Shown: positions 1 to 10,952, counted from the stretch's first letter. The stretch: DNA of 64,000 nt from Panorpa germanica (GCA_963678705.1 OY783219.1:12338001-12402000), one strand, 5' to 3'. Made by a program: numbers and translations. Notes: a model not told the origin generated them from the letters alone.

Positions 1-472
1 GTGACTAACACTTGAACTTGAAATTTATTGTGTTCTTCTGCCCGTGGAACAGTTCAGTGCATCAGAGACAGTCAACACCAGAGACACAGCAGTCAAAATT
101 AAGTGGTCACGTGGTCAGTTGTATGTCAATTACAATGCAGACAGTTGTTCCACTACAACGCGATAAAAATAATTTAATTCCGCTGTTATAATGTAACTGC
201 CAATTAAGAGTAACGAGTCGTATAGGCAAATTAAATGAAGCGTTTAGTTTAGACAGTAGCGTACTGTTCCTATAAAATAAAGCAATGCTTATTATTCTAA
301 TTCTATCCAATTATTTAAGATAAAGAAGGGGTAAATCTCGAAATAAAATGTAATAAGCTAAAATCTTGTATAAATGCATGTTTGGACATTTTATAAGGTC
401 TTATCAACCCTTCCCGAGATATAGCGAGGGTAGTGCTACCTCGGGATTTATTAGTAGAGAGACTGTGCAGGT
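1..472. other. AT-rich sequence, no gene recognised
   Basis: I see no coding region or classifiable repeat here. A short imperfect hairpin with CCCGAG and CTCGGG arms lies near 413-447. A possible initiator-like TCAGT occurs near 53, but nothing supports a gene behind it. Confidence 0.5.
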
Positions 473-960
473 TCACACTGCACTTTCCGTTAGAAATATT
501 AAATTTCGAACAGTGATACAGATGAGCAGATAATTTCTAGATGTCGAACCACTTACACTTTACACCCTTCTCTGTTTTATGGAGGATTAAAAATGGCCGC
601 CACCACGATCGTATAAATACGATATCTAAGGTACCGTTTAACATGTTTTAATTATTTTTAGAGCAAATGAAAGCTGAATAAATTACGCAAAATGAATAAA
701 GAACAACATTTTTTCAAAAAACTAATTGTTTAAAAGTTAAAAGCGGTTTTATAAAACAAAAGGAAATTTGTTAATATAAAGCTTAATATCTAACCTGCAA
801 CACTGTTTTATATTAAAATAAATCTTCATTCAAATAATCCGTGGTTGATACTGGTGTTTCTCAGCTCTCATTTTTGTTCGAGCTGAACATAACTGTACGT
901 TACATTTTTCGTTATTTAATTCTCTCCTCCGACAAATTTGGAATTGAAATATGAACAATA
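473..960 (+). repeat. Interspersed repeat E, copy 1
   Basis: This stretch aligns by eye, in the same orientation, with 32797-33275. Shared blocks include GAGCAGATAA near 512, AAAGCGGTTTTATAAAACAA near 740, and the segment from GTTGATACT to CCGACAAATTTGGAA near 843-940. The copies differ by many substitutions and small indels, so both are old. No open reading frame, terminal inverted repeat or target duplication was recognised, and the class of element is unknown. Confidence 0.7.
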
Positions 961-1035
961 ACTTTCAATTATTTATAAGCTAAGAGTAGTTTATAAAAAA
1001 AAGAAAATTGCATTTAATATTAAAGAAAATTAGAT

Positions 1036-1060
1036 TTTAAAACAGGGAGTGGGAATGAGA
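1036..1060 (+). repeat. Terminus-like motif of repeat C
   Basis: The sequence AAAACAGGGAGTGGGAATGA is a variant of a motif also found at 22201-22220, at 24594-24613 and inverted at 59385-59405. It looks like the end of a dispersed element whose body has decayed here. Confidence 0.45.
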
Positions 1061-2590
1061 AATTATGCTGTAAATTAACAAATTATTTATAAATTTGGTG
1101 CATCTAAGAAGAAATAACATTGTGCAGGAAGATACATACAGGTGTGGAGCGGGAGTAGCCGACCCAGAGCATTTAATCTTGTAAATAACAGAAGGATGCA
1201 TAAATAGTCTATATAAGGCTATTGTAGAGAAGGGTCTGACTTTGTCAAAGAATGTTTCAAGCTTTGCTCATAAACCCTACGTGGTCGGTGTGCTTGGTTA
1301 TTAGCAGGATAAAGTTTAACATAATAGTGGAGGATTTAAAGTTTAACATATTAAATAATGGAAAGATAATTAAGTAGTTATTGATATTGTACTGTAATGG
1401 AACGAAAAAAAGACCGAGTTCCCAAGCATCTCATTAAATTATATTAAAAAAAAAATATTTAGTCAAAATATAAGGTCAAATCGATACAAAGAAAGCATAT
1501 TTTCGATAATGATTTTTGACAACACAGTTAATATATAATTATTTCTATCATTAGTACATGATAAAATAACATTTAAAAACAACTTTGTCCAAGTTTCATA
1601 AATAAATATCAAGAAATGAGACATTGACAGCGAATCTCCGCAGACGTCACAAAAGAATGATTCATTGCGGTGTCACTCAAAACTCATCACTGGATTATCT
1701 GGAATCAAAACACCAAAATGATTTAATTAGTTGATAAGTTTCTGCAGGTATCGCTGTCGAGTTCTTTTCTTTTTATTGACTTTTTAATTTTTTACAGCAC
1801 TTAGAAGTCATAATACCGATTTTTAATAAAAAAAATCAGAAACTTTGTTATTTTAAAATACGTTAAAATTAAAAATAAACTCGACAGCGTTACCTCGCCA
1901 ATTGTGTAAAGAAAAAGTTTGCAAAATTTCAAATTTTCAGGATCGGTGCAGTAGATTTAGTGCTAGAGTGGACACGACTCTGAAAAAGCTAAGTGTGAGA
2001 AAAATTCGTTTAAAAGATTTAATGAAAGACGAAACCAGACCAAAAAGGTTAAGATTTAAAACTCAGTATCTCCGACAGATTTACTCCAATCGATTTCAAA
2101 TTTTCAGACAATAAAGTTAATATGTTGTACATTATTATAAATAAATAAAAAATTGAAACTTACCCTCCCCTAAAAAGTTACAGCTCGGAATAAATCAAAG
2201 TAACTCGGACTCAGACATTATACGTCGATGATTGTAACTATAGTAATTATATAACACGCCGCCACTGACTGCAAAGACGCACGAGTGTGTATGAAACGCA
2301 GTGTTCCTATTCCTAGACGCTGCAGGTTACTAATATGAATATTAATTATCGTTACATAACATTATGAATTCTGACAAAGAGTGTACATGTTGGGGGCGTG
2401 AGAAACACAATTAACCTAATAACTGAGTTGTAAGTGACGTCATCACCGATGAATATTAATGTTTGTTACTTTGTCACATTAACATAACCATATTTTATTT
2501 ACAAGTACGCTACTAAGCTCTGACTGTGACCCCCCCCTCCCCTTCAGTTTTCTGTCCTCACGATATTAATTGATTATGTTATTTCAGTCA
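1061..2590. other. AT-rich sequence, no gene recognised
   Basis: A 70-codon open frame at 1902-2114 resembles nothing I know and lies in AT-rich sequence. No RNA gene or classifiable repeat was seen. Confidence 0.5.
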
Positions 2591-2734
2591 ACAATTTAAT
2601 TGTAAAGGAATTTATTGCGATGAGAAATATACATTTGCTCGTATCGTACTGCATTGTGTGTTTTATTAATAGAATGGACATCGTGCTCCAGTGACCTTCC
2701 TGATATTGTGGTAACTGATGACACTACACGTAGG

Positions 2735-3004
2735 CCCAGTGAAATTAGCAGTCTGGTCCAAACTAGTGGGGTAACAAGGATAGCAACCAGCAATTGAATC
2801 AGTTCAGAAAATACTCGTATATTCAAATATATTATTGCAAATGTTAATTTTTAATTATTACATTCTGTATTTAAGTTAATACTAATTTAAATACTGTTTA
2901 GCTTACTTGTGAAGTCTATAACAGCGATCACCAATACTGTCCAAAAGACTGCTAACTATGTTACACCACTAGTTTGGATCAGACTGCTAATTTCACTGAC
3001 GTGC
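2735..3004. repeat. Inverted repeat pair around a short spacer
   Basis: A block of roughly 45 bp containing CACTAGTTTGGATCAGACTG (2967-2986) has its inverted counterpart at about 2743-2785, which contains CAGTCTGGTCCAAACTAGTG. The arms are about 180 bp apart with a few mismatches. This could be a foldback element or two facing fragments of one repeat. Confidence 0.6.
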
Positions 3005-3125
3005 CAATACTACGGAAACCTATTAATTCAAAAGTTTACACAAATTGTTGATTATCTTCATTATCTTGGCGCTACAGCAATTGTAGAGCTCTGACTTATT
3101 TTAAGATTTTTTCCATTCGTTCCCC

Positions 3126-3560
3126 TTGGCCGCTTTCTTTTTCAATGCCTCGCACCTATCCTCTTCAGATCCTCCTCCACTTGTTCTTTTTACCTCGCTC
3201 GAAAACTTCCTCGCACCTTTTCATCTTCTTCTCTTTTCTCTTTTTTCTCTCTTCTCTTTCTTCTTACTCCGCACTCCAATTTCTTCGTTCCTTCTTTCTT
3301 TGTAATATCTCTTCCAGGCATAATTGACTTTTTACTTTTAATAACGAACGAATACCTATCACGTTTCATCTCCCCTGTCTTTATTATCACCTCCTTTATA
3401 AATTTCCTTCCTCCCTCCCTTTTAGGATCTCCATCAGGTCTATTTTACTTTCCACTTTCTCCTTATACCAACTCTTAATATGCTCTAGCGTTTCCTCTTC
3501 TCTTTCACACATCGTTTCTCTTCTTCTGTTCTCTAGTACCTGCTGTTCTTCTCTTAATTA
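3126..3560 (-). pseudogene. LINE reverse-transcriptase ORF 3' remnant (family R), copy 1
   Basis: The plus strand is strongly pyrimidine-rich. Read on the minus strand it gives fragments such as REEETLEHIKSWYKEKVES followed by LMEILKGREEGN. This matches the C-terminal zinc-like segment of the non-LTR family seen better at 30700-31236, where the corresponding text is CRVCVTEDETLKHIKFDC. Stops and frameshifts break the frame. The upstream part (towards 3190) is low-complexity Lys/Glu/Arg sequence, as in the better copy. I infer a dead LINE fragment; the clade is not certain. Confidence 0.6.
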
Positions 3561-3996
3561 CCAAGTTTAAATCAGAATTACTTTTAATATTTAAAAATTA
3601 ATTTAATTGCTCGTTAAGTGATGTTGGCCATATAGGTATGGTTCGGTCATGTATTGGGAAACGTGAGCATGTTCGGTATTGTTCGAGTGTGTATTGACAT
3701 TTCTATGGTGTACCCATGTTTCAATATAAAAGCATGTAATTTTTACAAGAACCATAGAATATAACAATAAAATTATTACAATAACCAATGTTTGTAAACA
3801 TAATTTAATTGGCAACTAAAGTGAATCGTAAAATTCAGCAAACGGTATCGAAACCTGAAATGGAAACTGTAACATGTCCAGCCTCATGTACCAAACAAGT
3901 GGTTGTATATGCGTGTGGATGGGATTGGAGGTTGTTATGATTTAAAAAGAAAGCATATCAAGCTTAAATTATATATGATATTTTAAAGAGTAAGGC
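3561..3996. other. No gene recognised
   Basis: A 70-codon minus-strand frame at 3603-3815 has a hydrophobic stretch but no recognisable similarity and no flanking gene signals. Nothing else was seen. Confidence 0.45.
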
Positions 3997-4509
3997 CTAC
4001 TGTCCACGTAGCGTCACTTCATGCGTAAAGGAGGATATGTACAAGGGGATCTGCAACGTCGCTTGAGCTGCAACATGCCATAGCTCTAGCGTACTGGTCG
4101 ACACATAGACGTAATATTCTTTTAAAATGACAAGCTCGGCAGTCAATTTTGTTCATATTATTGAACAACAGTCATTCGGTATACTGATTGAAATACTGAT
4201 AACTCTCTTGCAGCAACAAACAATCTGTGGTTAATGTTCTTTTAGATGTATGGATGAAACCAATATATTCTACGTCTGATTCGTCGTCTTCTAATAAAAG
4301 CGTATGCTATAATCCAATCTTCCTGATCACTTGACATTTTCCTAATGAAAAAACGTGCTTTCTCAATGCTAAACTTCAGAGAAATGACCCTATTTGCAGC
4401 TTGCATTAGGCTTGTATGACGTTACGTGGACAGAACTGATATGCAGAATACGTCTGGCTTCATTTGCAACTTGCAGGCAACCAACAAATGAAGGTGTCGT
4501 GGACAGTAG
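3997..4509. mobile_element. TIR element with CTACTGTCCACG ends
   Basis: The left end reads CTACTGTCCACGTAGCGTCA and the right end is its inverted counterpart, CGTGGACAGTAG. The first 12 bases match exactly and weaker similarity continues inward. A further internal inverted copy (TACGTGGACAG) lies near 4422. There is no coding capacity in the 513 bp, so this is probably a non-autonomous DNA transposon. No clear target duplication was found, so the superfamily is unassigned. Confidence 0.6.
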
Positions 4510-4533
4510 CTCTAATAGTTCTTTCTTTAACTA

Positions 4534-4915
4534 CTAGCTAAACCGACCACGCTTCGATGTCTAATATGAAATGAATGAGAAAGTAATTAAAAGATTCACA
4601 CACATGCAAACACAGACAACGATCAGAGCCGGATTTGAGGAAGGGCAGGCGAGGCTACTGCCCCGGGGCTCCACAACAGAGATAAAAGCAATAAATGTTT
4701 GAAATACTAGACGGAAAAAAATTGTTCCTTTTATTCGGAAAATAATTAGGGCTTTCCACTCCTTCGTTACCCCAAGGCCTCCACACCTCTAATTCCGGCC
4801 CTGACAACGATCAACTAGAAAGAAATGAATTCGATTTTTGAAAACATGTTCGTCTTCGAATGCAACGGTTTGTCAAAATTTTAAGTCAATCGACCGACTA
4901 TTTTTCCAGTTACGA
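4534..4915 (-). mobile_element. Non-autonomous Helitron, minus strand, interrupted
   Basis: On the minus strand this is the same family as 10738-10952. The 3' terminus is at 4534, reading CTAG followed by host T, preceded by a short GC-richer hairpin region around CGAAGCGTGG. Similarity runs across ATATGAAATGAATG, AACGATCAACTAGAAAGAAA and TCAAAATTTTAAGTCAATCG. A short hAT element at 4624-4803 splits this copy. The 5' boundary is indistinct, because sequence continuing past GTCGG looks like a longer Helitron interior than the 10.7-kb copy has. Identification rests on the CTAG(T) end and the family match. Confidence 0.65.
4624..4803. mobile_element. hAT-type MITE, copy 1, with 8-bp target duplication
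   Basis: The element begins CAGAGCCGGATTTG and ends ATTCCGGCCCTG, an inverted pair of the CAGGGCCGG type common for hAT ends. It is flanked by the perfect 8-bp duplication ACAACGAT (4616-4623 and 4804-4811), which is the hAT hallmark. At 180 bp it is non-coding and must be mobilised in trans. Removing it and one duplication restores the Helitron sequence around it, which shows that it inserted later. Relatives lie at 16759-16947 and 40017-40213. Confidence 0.9.
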
Positions 4916-4990
4916 TACATCTCCGAATATTGAGTTTTGATACAACGAAAACAATATCCAAATTACAAGAACTCTAGTGCTATTCGACAA

Positions 4991-5584
4991 TAGGCTTGTG
5001 TTCTATGTCTTAATTTCTATAAAAGTGTACTATATATTGATAAAGTGAGTTACTAGAACCTTAAATGTCCAATTATTTTTTAATAACTCCTTATATGTTA
5101 AGAGATATTAACAATTAAAAAAGTCATTTTATCTCTTTAATTATTAAAGGGATTCAACATTGTACACATTCCAGTGCATGTGACATCACAATCCTTGTGT
5201 AAGGTTACCAACCTTACAGATCATAAATCTCTGCTATATGTATTTATATATCAAATATTATTTACAGCTATTTCAAGGAACAATCAAATTTCAATATTAT
5301 CTCTGCCTTAGTAGGGTTAAATGAAATAAAACTTATTATTCTTTGATTTGACTTGATTATTTGACTACCAACAGCTACAGAACATTACCACAGCACTGAC
5401 CTACTCAACAAATAACTGACGTTAAAATGCATTTTACAAATCATACAAATATAGTCGACCATTTCTAGCGCTAAAACTACAATTCAAACTTTTAGTTGCT
5501 ATATCTCCGTCAACATTTAGATATTTAATAAAATAGACACGCCAATACACATTTATTAACATCAATTTCAATCAGCAATTGAAT
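4991..5584 (-). mobile_element. MITE-A copy 1 (minus, one end lost)
   Basis: This is the inverse of the full copy at 6791-7418. It starts with the decayed terminus TAGGCTTGTGTTCTATGTCT and runs through GTGTACTATATATTGATAAA, the TTAATTATTAAAGGGATTCA block and the TGACGTTAAAATGCATTTTA block. It stops near 5584, so the second terminal repeat is missing. It is non-coding. Open frames within it are chance ORFs shared with the other copies. Confidence 0.85.
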
Positions 5585-6300
5585 CAACAGAAGATACACT
5601 TTTATAAAAAACTTTATTCATAACTCAAAATTAGATTTTTAAGAGATGTTTCCCTAATGAACTGAATGATCATATCAAATCAATGTGCAGAATTGTTTAG
5701 TAGCTGTTTTCACTTGTAGTTTAGTTAGCTCGGTGTTCATATCGATGTCCAGCCATGTAAAAGCGATAAAGAATTAACTGGAATAGAGATTCAGTGGTCC
5801 ATATTTTAGTTGCATGTTCTGCATATTGCATGTGCAGTGCTACGGACTGACGAGGAATAGGGATCGGCATGCAGGGATCCCTCTGCTGCTGCTCTGCAGC
5901 ACGGAACAGCACACTCTGGTCTGGTGGATGGACCTGAGGACGCGGATTAGACCGTTAGGATGGAGACGGACATTACCGTACAACAGAGAGCTTTGTTTTA
6001 GTCTTATTTGGTCACGCGCGATAATAAAAGTACACTCCACTGCAAATTATAACAACAAGATAATTCGATAAGGAGTAGGCCTTCCTATAACGCGATTGTG
6101 TCTGTAGAAATCGCGTTAGAGAAAAATGTAATATTTTAAGATTACGGACAACTTTAGATGAAGCCTTTATCGGATTTAAAATTTTAAAATTTTTAAGTTT
6201 CTTTTTTTTAATATTTCTGTGAGTGCATCAACTTTCATAAGTTATTAGCATTTAAAACAATATATACATTTATAAACATTTACAATACATAATTTACAAC
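5585..6300. other. No gene recognised
   Basis: Three overlapping frames of 63-85 codons occupy 5721-6071 on both strands. The segment 5800-6000 is richer in G+C than its surroundings, which alone lengthens chance frames. I recognise no product and see no second copy in this window. Confidence 0.45.
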
Positions 6301-6305
6301 TTATA

Positions 6306-6510
6306 GACATACTTTGGTTTTATTTATAAACTCAATAAGGTTTTTCAGACTTTCCTTGCTTACAAATATGTGTTCATATTCTTGAGACACATTACATTCT
6401 TGTGTATGTGACGAGTACCTTGAGCATTGAAGAATAATATGCTTTACCGTCAGTGGTCTGTTACATTGTTCACATATTGGTTGTGGTTCTATTTTGAATA
6501 AGTAAGTATG
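6306..6510 (-). pseudogene. Non-LTR retrotransposon ORF C-terminus
   Basis: Read on the minus strand from about 6510 this gives some 65 codons without a stop. They include THTYLFKIEP, then CEQCNRPLTVKHIILQC, a CxxC-H-C zinc-like motif, and they end in KNLIEFINKTK and a stop. This is the usual C-terminus after the RNase H region of Jockey/I-type LINE proteins, and a degenerate relative lies at 53255-53600. Upstream sequence (6510-6620) loses the frame. The element is therefore a 5'-truncated, dead copy. Clade assignment beyond non-LTR is not possible from this segment. Confidence 0.75.
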
Positions 6511-6660
6511 AGTAATAATTAGAAGTTATAGAATGTTAGAAATTCCTTTCAGTAGTATGCTTTTTTAAATTTAATTTTTTTAATGTCAGCCTATTTTCAT
6601 TGCTGATTCCTTTCACCGACGAACTCATACTGTGTTGGCAGTTTTTGTAGTGTTGTGGCT

Positions 6661-6787
6661 TTATGTATATAACACCGCTGCTTAATAAGTTTATGATTAT
6701 GTATGTACATAATTTATTTAACTAAATAACGACCAAACCCAGAAAATATAACTCTTAAGCAGCGATCGAACCCTGGGTTAAAGAAGC
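6661..6787 (-). repeat. tRNA-derived SINE fragment (minus)
   Basis: On the minus strand the fragment has a pol III B-box-like GGTTCGATCGC, then TATATTTTCTGGGTTTGG, then the body ending in CTTATTAAGCAGCGGTGTTA. The same order of blocks occurs near 18060, 20615, 40430 and 55200. The A-box part is missing, and MITE-A begins directly beside the truncated end. Confidence 0.75.
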
Positions 6788-6790
6788 AAA

Positions 6791-7418
6791 TGGGCTTGTG
6801 TCCTTATTGTTTAGTGGTCGATTTTTCAATTGTTGATTGAAATTGATAATAAATGTGTATTGACGTGTCTATTTTATTAAATATCTAAATATTGACGGAG
6901 ATATAGCAATTAAAAGTTTGAACGCTAGAAGTAGTTTTAGCGCTAGAAATGGTCGCCCATATTTGTATGACGTGAAATGCATTTTAACGTCAGTTATTTG
7001 TTGAATAGGTCAGTGCTGTGGTAATGTTTTGTAGCTGTTGGTAGTCGAAATATCAAGTCAAATCAAAGAATAATAAGTTTTTATTTTATTTAACCCTGCT
7101 AAGGCAGACATAATATTGAAATTTGATTGTTCCTTGAAATAGCTGTAAATAATATTTGATATTTTGATATATAAATACATATAGCAGATATTTATGAGCT
7201 GTAAGGTTGGTAGCGACTGTGATGTCACATGCATTTGGAATGTGTACAACCTTGAATCCCTTTAATAATTAAAGAGACAAAATGACTTTTTAAATTGTTA
7301 ATATCTCTTAACATATAAGGAGTTATTAAAAAATAATTGGACATTTGAGGTTCTAGTAACCCACTTTATCAATATATAGTACACTTTTATAGAAATTAAG
7401 ACATAGGACACAAGCCCA
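6791..7418 (+). mobile_element. MITE-A, full-length reference copy
   Basis: Both ends are intact: TGGGCTTGTGTCCT on the left and its exact inverse AGGACACAAGCCCA on the right, 14 bp matching. The match may extend 3 bp outward as AAA/TTT. The 628-bp interior is AT-rich and has no transposase. Four other copies in this window (4991, 14832, 19587, 55391) establish the family. No target duplication is obvious, so the superfamily is unknown. A 63-codon frame at 7058-7249 is also present in another copy and is not a gene. Confidence 0.9.
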
Positions 7419-7870
7419 TTTGATGAACATCATGCCCTTGAAGATAGTCAGCTTATACCCTGACGTTTCACTCCTTGCAATGTTTTGATAACTACGCGCC
7501 TCATGTTTGCGTGCTCTGCATTTTATGAGTCGTCTACAGTCGTCTGCAGTCTACTTCTACATCTACGAACAAGGTTTGTACTTTGATCGTAGCCACGTGA
7601 CTTCAACATTTCGCTAAATACTGACTGGACAGACGGACACCGACACGGACACGGACAGACCAAACAGTGCGAGTGCGCTGTAATTATTGTTCTCACGAAA
7701 CCAGCTGAACTAGCGAATAATTGACTGAAAATAAATGTAGCTAGAAGAAGCTCTTTTAATCTACCACTCAACAAAAACACCACTGTAACAAAAAAGAAAA
7801 TTCAGTGAAATTCCATAGTTCCATTATGAGATACTTATTAATTCTATTCTATTCTATGTAATATTCTATT
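7419..7870. other. No gene recognised; short GGACAC-type tandem repeat
   Basis: A short tandem of GGACAC-like units lies at about 7627-7660. The antisense frame of 86 codons at 7523-7783 translates this repeat into Cys/Pro/Arg-rich sequence and is rejected as a gene. Confidence 0.5.
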
Positions 7871-7872
7871 TA

Positions 7873-8458
7873 CGAGGCGTGTTTTTTAAGTAAGTACCGT
7901 TTTGGAATTAAAAAAAGACGTGCAAAGATATCGCAATAATTTTATTTTTACATGAAAGCCTGTACCTTAATCTACTTTTCTACATAATTTCCGTGAATAT
8001 TGAGGCACTAGTCATAACGTGGCACCAGTTTTTGAATACCCTCCTCATAAAATTCTGCCGCCTGACTTGTTAACCACTGTACGATGACGCCCACTCCGTT
8101 CTTCATTATGCATATTTGTGCGGCCATCTTTAAATGCTCTCACTCATTTCCTTACCATTTCATCACTCATAATGTTTTGTCCGTAAACTTCACAGATCTC
8201 ATGATGAATATCGATCGGTTTTACGCCTTTAGCACTAAGAAATCGTATAACAGCCCGTACTTCACAATCGGCGGGACTCACGATTGTCGGAGGCATCTAA
8301 AACACTCAGTAAACAACGTATACAATGAAGAATCAGATTGTAATGGCGTCAGTGCGTAGACAAGAGATGTAGGTAACCAGCGCGCATGCGCGGAACGCCG
8401 ACCGTAGCGCTGCAAAGGCGGAAACGCAAAACGGTACTTACTTAAAAAACATGCCTCG
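7873..8458 (-). mobile_element. Internally deleted mariner-like element
   Basis: The ends are inverted repeats of about 28 bp, beginning CGAGGCGTGTTTTTTAAGTA on the left. They are flanked by TA at 7871-7872 and 8459-8460, as expected for Tc1/mariner insertion. At 586 bp it is less than half the usual 1.3 kb. The interior carries only the two ends of a transposase on the minus strand. It is non-autonomous. Confidence 0.9.
7972..8296 (-). pseudogene. Mariner transposase, N- and C-terminal remnants fused
   Basis: The minus-strand start codon at 8296 opens a frame starting MPPTIVSPADCEVRAVIRFL, the N-terminal helix-turn-helix region of a mariner-like transposase. It includes IDIHHEICEVYGQNIMSDEM, an in-frame stop, then VRAFKDGRTNMHNEERSGRH. 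A junction near 8075 then jumps, in another frame, to WLTSQAAEFYEEGIQKLVPR and LNIHGNYVEK plus a stop, the typical C-terminus. The whole catalytic DDD core is absent. What is seen is one stop, one frameshift at the junction and the deletion. The inference is a dead element that could at most have moved using an intact relative. Confidence 0.88.
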
Positions 8459-8460
8459 TA

Positions 8461-9119
8461 TCATATATTATAAATTTAACATACTACTTATCAGTCTGCT
8501 GAAGGTAGTTTTACCTTTCGTTAGGTTAGTTCATCAAATGAAATAATAAATACATACGGTTGTGTCACTGAACACATACCGAACTAGTTAATGTTAACGA
8601 ATGACCACCCTGTGTACATTCACCTGAGTACAACCCTGCTATTTTTAAACTAAGCATTATGTCACTGGCCTTATGGATATCAGGTACCCCTACAACTTTA
8701 GCAATAATACTCAACATACATTTTATAACCTGCATTAATGACAACCTTTTTTTACATACGGTTTATATAGGCTACACAGGTAAAAAATATATCAGTTTTA
8801 CAATAATACAATACAAACTACTAATTACAATAACTACTTCTCTCTTTTGATCAGTTCACCTCACTGAAGACTAACGTACTTAGTTTCTTCATGACACTGA
8901 TAAATGATAAACAACCACCACTAGAGTATATTATATAGAGTATATAGAGTATAGCGGTCTATTTTCAAACAATATTTCAAATAATTGTATTTCCAGTGTA
9001 TTCAATTCAACCAATAACTAATCTGAAAAATTATAATACGTTTGTTAATTAATAAAGTCAACTATATACATATACATCGAATATGAAGACCAACAGTTAA
9101 GTATCAATGTTCTTGCCCA
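8461..9119. other. No gene recognised
   Basis: AT-rich sequence. A short irregular repeat of TATAGAGTATA type lies at 8926-8953. The 63-codon frame at 8659-8850 has no recognisable content. Confidence 0.5.
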
Positions 9120-9760
9120 TTGTGTCGTCTGAAGTTTTATTAATTTCATAAAAATCGAATAAGAAATTTGTTCTCTCCTTTTGCTATTTCTTATAGAGAG
9201 TGCGACGAGAGAAGTTCGTTATTTAAAAAAATCATAAAACAGAAAGTATTGGAGATATCATTTTCATTCTTTTGCTTTTACATAGAGATTCATTTAAAGA
9301 TTTCTTTAATTCTTCGAATGTCTTCCGTTTTGGTTAATACATTTGGAAAGACAAAATCGGAAGTTTGGGACCACTTTGTTCTTTGGCTATGGTGTCAATA
9401 GCTGCACGAATATTGTTCTTCAGCTCACTTCAGGGTCTTTGGACACCTAGGATTTAAGATATCCTCTTAAAAATAAACTCGTCGCTGAAGAACACAAGTG
9501 CGTCATGAGGCAGGTTTTCGATAAAATCTCGTATGGATTAAGTTTTTGCACCACTGTCAGTTTGTATGGAAATTTCAGGTATTCATGAAGAATACGTCTA
9601 CAACACTGTGGGATTAGACATTTTAAGAGCAGCTGCAGATCGCTTAGGGGATTTCAATACTCTCTCGACGTTTTCTAGTGTTCTGGTGGTTCTTGAAGGT
9701 CCTGGTTTCTTGGCGATATTAAGCACTGTATATGCAATTGTTATTAGCCATCATTTGAAT
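9120..9760 (-). pseudogene. DDE transposase pseudogene (Tc1/mariner-like)
   Basis: Minus-strand translation gives, in several frames, the landmarks of a Tc1/mariner-type transposase: TRTLENVERVLKSPKRSAAA (linker and second helix-turn-helix), then RRILHEYLKFPYKLTVVQKL after a frameshift, then HDALVFFSDEF, which matches the SDE motif with a catalytic Asp. LKNNIRAAIDTIAKE, the C-terminal region, follows. Much of the segment between the SDE motif and the C-terminus is missing. Stops and at least two frameshifts are present. Terminal repeats were not found. Plus-strand frames at 9168-9401 and 9566-9763 are shadows of this remnant. Confidence 0.75.
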
Positions 9761-10737
9761 TGAGTCGTTTTGTTTATTTGTCATTGTGTCAATGACAGTG
9801 TACCAATACTGTGAGCTTCTGTGCAACGTTTGTCATCCACTTTGTATGAATGAATATTCAATTGTATCTAGTTAATACAGAAATTCTCCAAAACATAGTA
9901 ATCTCTAGCAGCTTCCCCCCACGTCTTATACATAATGTAAAATTGCAACTGTCGCCATCTATAAAGCAGATCCCTTAATCGAGTCAAATATCAAGTGGTA
10001 TTTTCTAATCCTTTTTCATCATGCTTTTTATCACTTGACAGTTGCCTTTGGAACAAACAGGAACCGTTGATGTAGAGGGAGGTTGGGAGGCGTTGTCTCC
10101 CTCGGGATCACTTGTTTCCAGCTAGGTTCATGCGTGCAGATCCCGAGCTTATGCGAGCATATGTTATTTGGTTTTGCCTGTCTCCGGGGAGTTTAGATCT
10201 GTTGTTCTATTGACTAGAGTGCTGGGATTGGGGGAGTTTCCATGAGATAATCATCTCGTTAATGACGTTTAGAATTATGTTTTTGATTTAGAACGAATTG
10301 TTGTACTTATTGCCCATAATAAATTTATAATTTATTTAATATGATTTAATACGATTAAATCGTATAACGCAGTGGAAGTGTAGTGGTATTGGTGAAGAGA
10401 TACATATTTTATTTTGCAACATGATTAATTGTATTTGTACTGCTCATAAAAGTCTGCGTAGAAATGGTCAGAAGAATGGCTGATTGGCAAAAGTACAGCC
10501 TCTGCATTGTGCCCCTTCTGATTCCCATGATACATAGGAAAAGTTTAAAATAATAAGTGGTTTAAGGGAGCCATTTCAACCCATAATTTAATTAATGGTT
10601 TTTTTTAAATTTGATTAAGGATCTTTTAAGGAGGTTTTTGAAGGGAAGGTGCCGTGGCTCTCTGATGAGGATCTTATCTGGTTCTAGTCGGGGTGACACT
10701 GTTAGATTCTAGTCGAGGGTAAAATTTATTATTTCAA
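9761..10737. other. No gene recognised
   Basis: No coding sequence was identified. The segment 10070-10260 is richer in G+C and contains GGGAGG/CTCCCT blocks that could pair as a weak hairpin. No second copy was seen in the window. Confidence 0.45.
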
Positions 10738-10952
10738 TCTTTATATATTAAAAATCGCGAAACTAGTCGGGCGATTGACTTAAAATTTTGACACAACGTT
10801 TCATTTGAATACGCGCGTGTTTTCATTACGTTCGTTTCTTTCTAGTTGAAGTTGATCGTCGTCTATGTTTGAGTGTATATCTTCTTTTATTTACTTTACC
10901 ATTCATTTCATATCAAACTGAACCACAGCGAAGCAATGCTGGGTTTATCTAG
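10738..10952 (+). mobile_element. Short non-autonomous Helitron
   Basis: The 5' end TCTTTATATATTAAAAATCG is preceded by A, and the 3' end ATCTAG is followed by T. This fits rolling-circle Helitrons, which run TC...CTAG and insert between A and T. Just inside the 3' end, CACAGCGAAGCAATGCTGGG can form the short imperfect hairpin expected there. The interior GATTGACTTAAAATTTTGAC also resembles insect Helitron 5' regions. There is no Rep/helicase coding. A minus-strand relative is at 4534-4915, and most of this copy is duplicated at 11342-11521. Confidence 0.75.

Noticed and set aside
5721-6071. Overlapping frames around 5.7-6.1 kb as a gene
   Set aside because: Frames lie on both strands over one GC-richer patch, with no recognisable product.
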